The translations under genes were made by a program, and so were the position numbers. From Glaciimonas sp. (GTDB lineage: Bacteria > Pseudomonadota > Gammaproteobacteria > Burkholderiales > Burkholderiaceae): DNA of 13,592 nucleotides. Each line of letters starts with the position of its first letter. The stretch's first letter is position 1. Location of the stretch: contig JACMQE010000263.1 in NCBI GenBank assembly GCA_014377145.1, forward strand, positions 1-13,592, given 5' to 3'. Shown piece by piece: positions 1 to 6,348 of the stretch. The notes beneath the pieces were generated by a model. The model was given only the letters and a program-made list of their open reading frames with translations. It did not search any database and was not told where the DNA came from.

Positions 1-496
1 CAAAATACTGCTACCCGGCGTTGGCAGCTTTGACAACGCTATGCAGAAACTCCAGAGTCTGGGCTTGGTTGAGGTTCTGCGTGAGCGGGCGGCTGCGGGG
101 ATTCCCTTCCTCGGCATCTGTCTCGGCATGCAGTTGCTGGCATCCGGTAGTGAGGAGGGCGTGCTGCCGGGACTCGACCTGATTTCCGGGACGGTTCAAA
201 AATTTTCGCTGGATGCTTCACTGACCAGCCTGAAGATTCCCCATATGGGCTGGAACCTGATTCGCCATGTCAAGGACAGCCGGCTCACTGCCGGATTGGA
301 CGATAGGTCGAGGTTCTATTTTGTCCACTCGTATCACTATGAGTGCACCAACGCTGCTGATCGGCTGCTGGAAACACATCACGGTTATGCCTTCACTTCA
401 GGGGTCGAAAGAGGTAATGTCATGGGCGTGCAGTTTCATCCCGAAAAGAGTCACCGGTATGGCATGCAGCTGATCAAAAACTTCGTGGAGCTTTAA
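1..496 (+). CDS. hisH: HisH2-type glutamine amidotransferase subunit (5' partial)
   Basis: Class I glutamine amidotransferase of the HisH family. It hydrolyses glutamine and hands the ammonia to its HisF partner. The gene enters from the left edge; the frame reads from base 2 as KILLPGVGSFDNAM, which matches the HisH N-terminal region, so only the first few dozen codons are missing. The nucleophile cysteine lies in GICLGMQ (Cys codon 119-121). The catalytic His and Glu are in FHPEKS (His 437-439, Glu 443-445), so the triad is intact. Immediately downstream lies a HisF paralogue lacking one HisF catalytic aspartate, followed by an N-acetyl sugar amidotransferase. This HisH is therefore most likely the polysaccharide-dedicated HisH2 that feeds ammonia for acetamidino-group formation, not the histidine-pathway enzyme. 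That role is inferred from context; the glutaminase activity follows from the conserved residues. One base separates it from hisF. Confidence 0.93.
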   Translation, partial: KILLPGVGSFDNAMQKLQSLGLVEVLRERAAAGIPFLGICLGMQLLASGSEEGVLPGLDLISGTVQKFSLDASLTSLKIPHMGWNLIRHVKDSRLTAGLDDRSRFYFVHSYHYECTNAADRLLETHHGYAFTSGVERGNVMGVQFHPEKSHRYGMQLIKNFVEL

Positions 497-497
497 C

Positions 498-1259
498 ATG
501 CTGGCTACACGCGTCATGCCTTGCTTGTTAATGGATCGGGGCGCCTTGGTCAAGACGGTTCAGTTCAAGAATCCTGTCTACGTCGGCGACCCTGTCAATG
601 CGGTGCGCATTTTCAATCAGAAAGAAGTGGACGAACTGCTTCTCATCGACATAGCAGCGACCACCGAAAAGCGCGGTATCGATTTTGAAACCTTGGAGAA
701 GGTTGTCACGGAATGCTTTATGCCGATCTGTTACGGCGGTGGTGTCGACAATCTGTCGGATATGCGCCGGCTCTACCACCTGGGCATCGAGAAGATATCC
801 TTGAGTTCTGCGGCCATCAAACGCCCCGCGCTGGTCCGCGAGGCAGCAGACGAGTTTGGCAGCCAGGCTGTTGTTGTAACGCTAGACGTGAAGAAGAATC
901 TTTTTGGCAAATACACGGTTCGCACCCACCAAGGAAAAATCGACACCAAACGTTCGGCCCTAGATGTCGCTCGCGACATGGAGCGTGCTGGTGCCGGTGA
1001 GATTCTGCTGTATTCCATTGATAGGGACGGCACCTGGTCGGGGTTTGATCTGAACCTGATCCGGGACATCAGTCGCGCAGTCGGCATCCCGGTGATCGTG
1101 TGTGGCGGCGCCGGGGAGATGTCACATTTACGTGCAGCCGTGAATGAGGCGGGTGCCTCGGCCGTGGCTATTGGCAGCATGGCGGTTTTTCAGGCCAAGG
1201 ATCTTGGCGTCTTGATCAAGTTCCCTACCAGGCAGCAACAGGAAAAAACATTCGAATGA
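498..1259 (+). CDS. hisF: HisF2/AglZ-type acetamidino-modification protein (HisF paralogue)
   Basis: A 253-residue (beta/alpha)8-barrel of the HisF family. The ATG at 498 follows GGAG (487-490) with 7-nt spacing, one base after the hisH stop. HisF hallmarks remain: RVMPCL near the N-terminus, YGGGV at 79-83, the second catalytic aspartate D130 in VVVTLD, DRDGT in the second half-barrel, and CGGAG followed by AIGSM in the C-terminal phosphate-site loops. The first catalytic aspartate (D11 in canonical HisF, in PCLDV) is replaced: this protein reads PCLLMDRG with Leu at 11. The usual NTAA loop reads SSAA. This PCLL-DRG pattern is, from memory, that of the HisF2 proteins in O-antigen loci. The likely role is to dock HisH2 and channel ammonia to the adjacent WbpG-like enzyme instead of making imidazole glycerol phosphate. 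It overlaps wbpG by ATGA. Confidence 0.92.
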   Translation: MLATRVMPCLLMDRGALVKTVQFKNPVYVGDPVNAVRIFNQKEVDELLLIDIAATTEKRGIDFETLEKVVTECFMPICYGGGVDNLSDMRRLYHLGIEKISLSSAAIKRPALVREAADEFGSQAVVVTLDVKKNLFGKYTVRTHQGKIDTKRSALDVARDMERAGAGEILLYSIDRDGTWSGFDLNLIRDISRAVGIPVIVCGGAGEMSHLRAAVNEAGASAVAIGSMAVFQAKDLGVLIKFPTRQQQEKTFE

Positions 1260-2404
1260 ACAGCTTTATCAATACAACCATCTGTACCCGCTGCATCTAT
1301 GACAGCACCGTACCCAATATCTCGTTCGATGAAACTGGCGTATGCAACTACTGCAGGCAGATTGAAGGGCTTGATCAGGAATATCCTACCGGCGCCGAAG
1401 GTGAGCGGCGTCTTGTAAAGATGATTGATGACATGAAGAAGTCCGGAGTCGGAAAGAAATACGACGCGATCATCGGCGTCAGTGGTGGGTGTGACTCGTC
1501 GTATCTCGTACACAAGATGCACGCGGCCGGGTTGCGTCTGCTCGCCGTGCATTTCGATAACACGTGGAATTCGACGATTGCGACGGAGAACATCCACAAT
1601 CTCCTCGAAAAGCTCAACATTGATTTGTTCACCATCGTTGTCGACAACAAGGAGTACGACGATATCTATCGGTCGTTCCTGCAGGCAGGCGTAAAAGACA
1701 TCGAATGCCCGACTGATATTGGTCTGGCGACCACGCTGTACAAGGCTGCCGACAAGTTTGGTATCAAGTACATGATTGAGGGCCATTCATTCCGCACCGA
1801 AGGTGTAGCACCGCTCGGCTGGGTCTATATGGACGGCAAGTACATCGAATCAGTGCAGAAAAAATTCGGTACATACAAAATCAAGACTTTTCCAAACCTG
1901 TGGTTAAAAGATTTCTTGCGCTGGATGATTTTTGGCCAGATCAAGAAAGTTCGACCAATCTACTATATGGATTACGACAAGGAAGCGGCGAAGAAACTTC
2001 TGACAGAGCAATACGGCTGGCAATGGTACGGCGGTCACCACCTGGAAAACCGTTTTACGGCGTTCTATCACAGCTATTTTCTGCCTCGTCGCTGGGATAT
2101 CGATTTTAGAATTGCAGGCTATTCTGCATATTGTAGAAATGGGTGGATGAGCCGGGAGGAGGCGCTGCGGTTGATGCAGGAGCCCCCTCACATCGAGGCT
2201 GATCTAGTGGATTTCGTGAAAAAGCGTTTAGGCTACAGCGACGAGGGATTCGAAGCGGTAATGAGTCTTCCAAAGAAAACCTACAAGGACTACAAAACCT
2301 ACAAAAGAACATTTGAGCGCCTGCGTCCTTTCTTCTGGTTGATGTACAAGCTCGAACTGGTTCCTAAAAGCTTCTACATGAAATTCACGGTCAAGCAGGC
2401 GTAG
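1256..2404 (+). CDS. wbpG: N-acetyl sugar amidotransferase (WbpG/PseA family)
   Basis: A 382-residue PP-loop ATPase-like enzyme. The N-terminus carries two CxxC pairs (C10/C13 in CTRC and C30/C33 in CNYC), probably a zinc site, followed by the PP-loop SGGCDSS at 76-82 in the context IIGVSGGCDSSYLVHKM. This layout and length match the N-acetyl sugar amidotransferase family that includes P. aeruginosa WbpG and Campylobacter PseA. WbpG is needed for the 3-acetamidino group of the O5 sugar ManNAc3NAmA, and PseA acts in acetamidino-pseudaminic acid formation. The expected chemistry is ATP activation of the acetamido carbonyl and attack by ammonia supplied by HisH2/HisF2, in the cytoplasm. The start ATG overlaps the hisF stop (ATGA), which suggests translational coupling and stoichiometric complex assembly. 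The substrate sugar cannot be read from this window. The C-terminal region is basic and aromatic, with no further motif recognised. Confidence 0.92.
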   Translation: MNSFINTTICTRCIYDSTVPNISFDETGVCNYCRQIEGLDQEYPTGAEGERRLVKMIDDMKKSGVGKKYDAIIGVSGGCDSSYLVHKMHAAGLRLLAVHFDNTWNSTIATENIHNLLEKLNIDLFTIVVDNKEYDDIYRSFLQAGVKDIECPTDIGLATTLYKAADKFGIKYMIEGHSFRTEGVAPLGWVYMDGKYIESVQKKFGTYKIKTFPNLWLKDFLRWMIFGQIKKVRPIYYMDYDKEAAKKLLTEQYGWQWYGGHHLENRFTAFYHSYFLPRRWDIDFRIAGYSAYCRNGWMSREEALRLMQEPPHIEADLVDFVKKRLGYSDEGFEAVMSLPKKTYKDYKTYKRTFERLRPFFWLMYKLELVPKSFYMKFTVKQA

Positions 2405-2405
2405 C

Positions 2406-3455
2406 TTGGAAAAGTACATCTTGCAATATGGCAGCCTGGCTGGCTGGCCCTATCGCGTGGCGGAGGGGCTGCGAAAGGCTGGTTACAAAAGCCTCAATGT
2501 GATTCAGGAAAACTCGGATGTCGCAGACCTGGATCGCCAGTTGCCGCACCACCGTGCATTGGCGAACAGGAGCGATGGCAAGCTCACAAAACTCATCAAA
2601 CGCGTCCAGTTTTTGGGCGAGGTGGCGGAACAATGCTCTCTTGTTCACTATCACGGAGGCGTGATTCTGCGGAGTCATTCTCATCATTTGATCGAAGGAA
2701 GATTATTGGCAAAGAAGCAGATTCCGATGATCATGAGTTTTGGTGGAGGAGACGCCCGCATCGTCAGCGAAGCGCGGGCCAAAAACCCTTACTTCTTTCG
2801 CCAACCCGATGGGCCGCGAGATGAGCAGATTCGTGCTTACTTGAAGTCCATTTCTCGGTATATCCGCCATGTGGCGACCGATTGCGAAATGATGAGCTAT
2901 GTCGAGCCTTACTTTGAAAAGTGCCACATATTCAGGCAACCGGTGAACCTGCAGGCCATTCAATTCACCGAGCCACGGATCGACCGTCCACCGGTGATTT
3001 TGCATACACCGACAGAAAGCTGGGTTAAGGGTACGGACTACATTATTGCTGCCGTAGAAAAACTGCAGGCCGAAGGGTGCAAGTTTGAGTTCAGTCTTAA
3101 ACGGCAGCTCACCCAAACCCAAATGTATGAAGAAATAATGGCATGCGATGTGTATATTGATGAACTGCTGTGCGGCTCACATGGCGTTACCGCGGTGGAA
3201 ACCATGGCTGCAGGTAAACCGACAATGACTTATATCAGGCCGGATCTTGTGTCCAAATATCCGACCGACATGCCGCTCGTTAATACCAATCCCGACACCA
3301 TCTATGACAAGCTAAAGGAGCTGATTTGCGAGCCAGACTTGCGCGCCGATCTCTCTTATCGCAGCCGCCGGTATGTTGAAAAGTACCACGATGTTGATAT
3401 TGTTGTTGGTGACCTAATCGACACGTACAAGGAAATCGGGTTTCAAAGCGACTAG
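2406..3455 (+). CDS. GT4-like (GT-B) glycosyltransferase
   Basis: A 349-residue protein with GT-B layout. The N-terminal half contains YHGGVILRSHSHH (around 82-94) and MSFGGGDARIV (around 110-120). The C-terminal nucleotide-sugar domain contains HTPTESWVKGTDYI (200-213) and CGSHGVTAVETMAAGKP (256-272), the E-x-MAAGKP signature of GT4 and related families. It probably transfers one sugar to the lipid-linked repeat unit on the cytoplasmic face. The start is TTG at 2406, one base after the wbpG stop. No ATG lies nearby upstream and the Shine-Dalgarno is weak, so translation probably depends on reinitiation from wbpG. Its position right after hisH2-hisF2-wbpG matches wbpH in P. aeruginosa O5, so it may transfer or accept the amidinated sugar; that is inference. 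Donor and linkage are unknown. Confidence 0.85.
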   Translation: MEKYILQYGSLAGWPYRVAEGLRKAGYKSLNVIQENSDVADLDRQLPHHRALANRSDGKLTKLIKRVQFLGEVAEQCSLVHYHGGVILRSHSHHLIEGRLLAKKQIPMIMSFGGGDARIVSEARAKNPYFFRQPDGPRDEQIRAYLKSISRYIRHVATDCEMMSYVEPYFEKCHIFRQPVNLQAIQFTEPRIDRPPVILHTPTESWVKGTDYIIAAVEKLQAEGCKFEFSLKRQLTQTQMYEEIMACDVYIDELLCGSHGVTAVETMAAGKPTMTYIRPDLVSKYPTDMPLVNTNPDTIYDKLKELICEPDLRADLSYRSRRYVEKYHDVDIVVGDLIDTYKEIGFQSD

Positions 3456-3527
3456 TAGTGCTATTGGTAACTCCCGCAAGAATGGAAGAACTGTCAGTTG
3501 TGAAAACTAAACGGCATCTAAGGTATG

Positions 3528-3533
3528 AGGAGG
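3528..3533 (+). promoter_or_regulatory. Strong Shine-Dalgarno fixing a GTG start
   Basis: AGGAGG lies 7 nt before the GTG at 3541. This is the best ribosome binding site in the window and selects the GTG over the in-frame ATG at 3556. The gene begins after an 85-bp gap, so a full binding site replaces the coupling used elsewhere. I see no convincing promoter or terminator in that gap. Confidence 0.8.
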
Positions 3534-3540
3534 TTCGGTT

Positions 3541-4890
3541 GTGTCTGTTGTAACTATGCTGAAGAGCGCGCTAAAAAGTATTCCCGAACCGATGGCGGGG
3601 CCACTTTCGCATGTTCCTTTTTCGCTTCGCCTTGGGTTTACCTACAAGCGTTCAGCATCAATCATTCGCGCTGCAGAAGTTGCCGATTCTTCAGTGTTGG
3701 ATGCCGACCGGTTGATTCAGCTACGATCTATATTGTTCGCTGCTGTGAAAGAGGTTGATTTCTATCGTGATTTCTACCATAGCAACGGGTTTAAGCCGGA
3801 CGATCTGCGAACGCTGGCCGATTGGGATCGGGTACCGATAGTGACCAGAAGCGATTTGCAGGGCGTACCTTTGGTAGCGAGATCCTCTCGTGACGTCAGT
3901 GGGCTGCCCGGTAATACCGGCGGTACTTCAGGCCGTCCGCTTGAGTTTTTGCTGGATAAAAAAGCTGTTGCGAGAGAGTGGGCGCACATGCACTTTATCT
4001 GGAGAGCGCGAGGGTATCGTCCGGAACAGCTGAAGCTGCGGTTTACCGGAAAGCGGTTCGATAGCGCGCAAGTGCTTCACTACCATCCAATGCATAACGA
4101 ATATATCGTTAACGCCGACAGCCCGATGTCGGCGGTCGTGGAGGCCATCGCCGCTTTGCCTTGCGACACCGTCCCTCGCTGGGTACATGGGTATCCCAGC
4201 CTGGTGGCGGAATTTGCTCATACCTTGGCAGAACAGGCGCCTTCGTTGGCCGCGTTGTTCCGTTCACGGCTTTTCGGTGTACTGTTGGGGTCAGAGTTCC
4301 CCGCGTCGGTCTATCGCACTGTTATTGAAGAGGTCCTCTCTTCAAATGTCGTCAGCTGGTATGGTCACAGTGAAATGGCGTTGTTGGCGAGGGAAACAGC
4401 GCTGGGTGTGTACGAGTCTCTCCCGACCTATGGCTACGCAGAGGCTGTAGCTTTGAAAGATGGTTCGGCATGCAGGCTCGTATGTACCTCTCTCCATAAC
4501 CGGGCTCATCCTTTTATTCGATACGATACAGGCGACCTGGTAGAACCAATCTCCCGCCAGCGAGGTTCGCTCGCTTTTCGTATTAGAGAAGGCCGAGTTG
4601 GGGATTTTGTAATTGATCGCCTCGGACTGAAAGTGTCGTTGACTGCCATCATCTTTGGCAGACACCACGCCGCTTTTGAACGTCTGAAGCATTTGCAGGT
4701 TCGCCAAGATTCTCACGGGCAGATTACCTTACTGGTTGTACCTCTCTCCTCAAGCAGCGATCTATCCGAGCTGCGCGAGGGATTTGATTTCAGTGGGTTA
4801 AATCTGGATTGGGAGCTTGAAATAGTTGGCGCCCCCATCAGAACCCCAGCCGGGAAAATCCGACTAAAAGTTGTGATGGACGCCGGATGA
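3541..4890 (+). CDS. CapK/PaaK-like AMP-forming ligase (adenylating enzyme)
   Basis: A 449-residue member of the adenylate-forming superfamily, closest in pattern to the phenylacetate-CoA ligase/CapK branch found in capsule and O-antigen loci. Motifs in order are the ATP loop GNTGGTSGRP (124-133), WYGHSE (273-278), the YDTGD adenylate-binding motif (328-332), the hinge region REGR (349-352), and a C-terminal TPAGK (435-439) that would supply the catalytic lysine. All core motifs are present, so it is probably active. It should adenylate a carboxylic acid and pass it to CoA or to an amine. The substrate is unknown, and no acyl carrier protein or acyltransferase is encoded nearby. It may prepare an acyl or amino-acid decoration of the repeat unit; that is inference. 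The GTG start follows a strong Shine-Dalgarno. The stop overlaps an ATG (ATGA at 4887-4890) opening a 58-codon ORF. Confidence 0.87.
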   Translation: MSVVTMLKSALKSIPEPMAGPLSHVPFSLRLGFTYKRSASIIRAAEVADSSVLDADRLIQLRSILFAAVKEVDFYRDFYHSNGFKPDDLRTLADWDRVPIVTRSDLQGVPLVARSSRDVSGLPGNTGGTSGRPLEFLLDKKAVAREWAHMHFIWRARGYRPEQLKLRFTGKRFDSAQVLHYHPMHNEYIVNADSPMSAVVEAIAALPCDTVPRWVHGYPSLVAEFAHTLAEQAPSLAALFRSRLFGVLLGSEFPASVYRTVIEEVLSSNVVSWYGHSEMALLARETALGVYESLPTYGYAEAVALKDGSACRLVCTSLHNRAHPFIRYDTGDLVEPISRQRGSLAFRIREGRVGDFVIDRLGLKVSLTAIIFGRHHAAFERLKHLQVRQDSHGQITLLVVPLSSSSDLSELREGFDFSGLNLDWELEIVGAPIRTPAGKIRLKVVMDAG

Positions 4891-5063
4891 TTATTGGACG
4901 CGTAAATCGGCATCATTCATTTTTTTTCGCGGGCTGTAGTCGTGAAGGGCTTACGGGTATGCGGGTTGCGCCGCGCACACCCGATGATCTCGCGCGTGAA
5001 CGAAATTGCAAGTTCAGGAAAACCATTAGTGGTCCTCTGCCCAAAGGACATCGTTTTGGCTAA
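4887..5063 (+). CDS. Candidate small ORF, 58 residues, unknown
   Basis: The ligase stop overlaps an ATG (ATGA), which opens a 58-codon frame ending in TAA at 5061-5063. That TAA falls 8 nt inside the preferred wzx start (TTG at 5056), so the ORF would be coupled on both sides like the true genes of this operon. The predicted peptide is basic (about a dozen Arg/Lys) with a short hydrophobic SFFFAG patch near residues 11-16 and two cysteines. I recognise no family. A weak GGA lies 6 nt before the ATG. It may equally be chance in a 165-bp spacer. The competing reading of this stretch is an N-terminal extension of wzx from a GTG at 4942, which has no ribosome binding site. Confidence 0.27.
   Translation: MIIGRVNRHHSFFFAGCSREGLTGMRVAPRTPDDLARERNCKFRKTISGPLPKGHRFG
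5044..5048 (+). promoter_or_regulatory. Shine-Dalgarno supporting TTG start of wzx
   Basis: AAGGA sits 7 nt before TTG 5056. Neither the upstream GTG (4942) nor the upstream ATG (4984) in the same frame has a comparable site, so this motif decides the wzx start. Confidence 0.55.
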
Positions 5064-6348
5064 TAAGCTTTTTAACTTGCGAGCAAAGTTCCAGATGCTC
5101 ATGGATAGAGGTTATGTACCTGTTTTTTCCATGAATATCCTTTTGCAGCTGTTGGGGTTTGGCTCCACGGTGATGGTTGCAAAGTTTCTCCTTCCAGCCG
5201 AGCTGGCAATGGTGAAAACTGCACAGGCTTACGCGGCAGTGGCGGTGATCCTGGCGGGTGTCGGTCTGACTGCACCGATACTACGTTTCTGCGCCGATTC
5301 CCGGTTTGGTGAGGAGGCACAACAAGTGATGTTACGCACGGCGCTACGTGCCGTCGCTTATGTCAGCGCGATCGTTGTGGCCATAATTCTTTTGGTCGTG
5401 TCGGGTGCTCTGGGGTTAGACGCGCAACCTGGCAGGGTCTATGCCCTCTATGCTCTGGTGCTCCCTGCACTCGCCCTAACGGGACTGCTCTATGTTTACC
5501 TGCAGGCTCGCCAACAGTTCGGTGCACTGGCCAAGAACCAGGCGGTGATCAAACTGGCCTCGGTTTGTCTGGTGGTATGGGCGACGTATGTTTGGGGTCT
5601 TTACGGCCTGCTGGTCATGACTGTTGTTGTGGCTTATCTGGGTTTGCTGCCCCTTTTGCGGCTGACCGTTGTTAGGCGGCGGCCTCCGACGGTTGTCATA
5701 AATTTACCTCTGGGGTTCTATCGTTTTGCTTTTTATGGCATGGCGGGGATGTTCGTTTCAGCACTTGGACAATCGTCCGATTTCATCCTGATGGACCTCG
5801 TTGGCACCGACCGCACCGACGTCGGCAGGTACGCACTAGCCTCCGTTTTTTTTCTGGGGGCCGCAACGCTCACAGGTTCTATTCAGGCTGTCATTACACC
5901 AAGATTCACCACACTCCTCGCCGACCCTCCCCAATTCATGGCTTATCTGCGTGGCTGGATTCCAAAAATAGTCATACTGAGCCTTGCCGTTGCTTGTACC
6001 ACGGTGGCGATGGGTTGGATTCTGCAAATATGGTTCTTTGGTGAGAAGTATGTTGGCTTTGTTGACTATCTGGCTATCTTGATGCTCAAGTATGTCGTTT
6101 GGTCATCCTACGCCGTCGTGGGTTCAGCCATGCTGGGTGCGGGCATTATCAAGAGCGGGACCTGGGTGGCGGTAGCCACGACGACAGTATCTTTTGCTCT
6201 GGGTTACCCGCTCTGCAAGTGGTGGGGTGCTACTGGTGCTGCCGTAGCTCAGGTCAGCGTGGCTGTGCTGTCGCTTGGGTTGATTCTGTGGGTGCAGAAA
6301 CTGGAGTTCAATCGCTTGTTTGGCATGTCTTTGAGGGCTGCCCGGTGA
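5056..6348 (+). CDS. wzx: Wzx-type polysaccharide flippase
   Basis: A polytopic membrane protein of 430 residues from the TTG at 5056, with about 12 hydrophobic segments through the whole length and short charged loops. The N-terminus resembles the polysaccharide-transporter (MOP superfamily) pattern: an amphipathic basic start, then FSMNILLQLLGFGSTVMVAK with a following leaflet of small residues, and ALGQSSDFILMDLVG mid-protein. It should translocate undecaprenyl-linked repeat units from the cytoplasmic to the periplasmic face of the inner membrane. The frame is open from a GTG at 4942, which would add 38 mostly polar residues. The TTG at 5056 is preferred because it has AAGGA at 7-nt spacing and places the N-terminus just before the first membrane segment. 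An ATG at 5095 is a third option. The stop shares one base with the next ATG (TGATG), which points to coupled translation with the heparinase gene. Confidence 0.88.
   Translation: MANKLFNLRAKFQMLMDRGYVPVFSMNILLQLLGFGSTVMVAKFLLPAELAMVKTAQAYAAVAVILAGVGLTAPILRFCADSRFGEEAQQVMLRTALRAVAYVSAIVVAIILLVVSGALGLDAQPGRVYALYALVLPALALTGLLYVYLQARQQFGALAKNQAVIKLASVCLVVWATYVWGLYGLLVMTVVVAYLGLLPLLRLTVVRRRPPTVVINLPLGFYRFAFYGMAGMFVSALGQSSDFILMDLVGTDRTDVGRYALASVFFLGAATLTGSIQAVITPRFTTLLADPPQFMAYLRGWIPKIVILSLAVACTTVAMGWILQIWFFGEKYVGFVDYLAILMLKYVVWSSYAVVGSAMLGAGIIKSGTWVAVATTTVSFALGYPLCKWWGATGAAVAQVSVAVLSLGLILWVQKLEFNRLFGMSLRAAR

Noticed and set aside
1..1259. hisH and hisF as histidine biosynthesis genes
   Set aside because: HisF lacks Asp11, no other his gene follows, and the next gene is a WbpG-type sugar amidotransferase coupled by ATGA.
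1190..1786. 198-codon open frame on the minus strand
   Set aside because: It lies antisense across the 3' end of hisF and the 5' half of wbpG, resembles no family, and is explained as a shadow of strongly coding + strand sequence.
6168..6175. GGCGGTAG, the ops element core recognised by RfaH
   Set aside because: It lies inside the wzx coding sequence as part of Val-Ala-Val-Ala codons, far from a transcript start, with no JUMPstart context and an imperfect extension (CCA after the core). Most likely chance.
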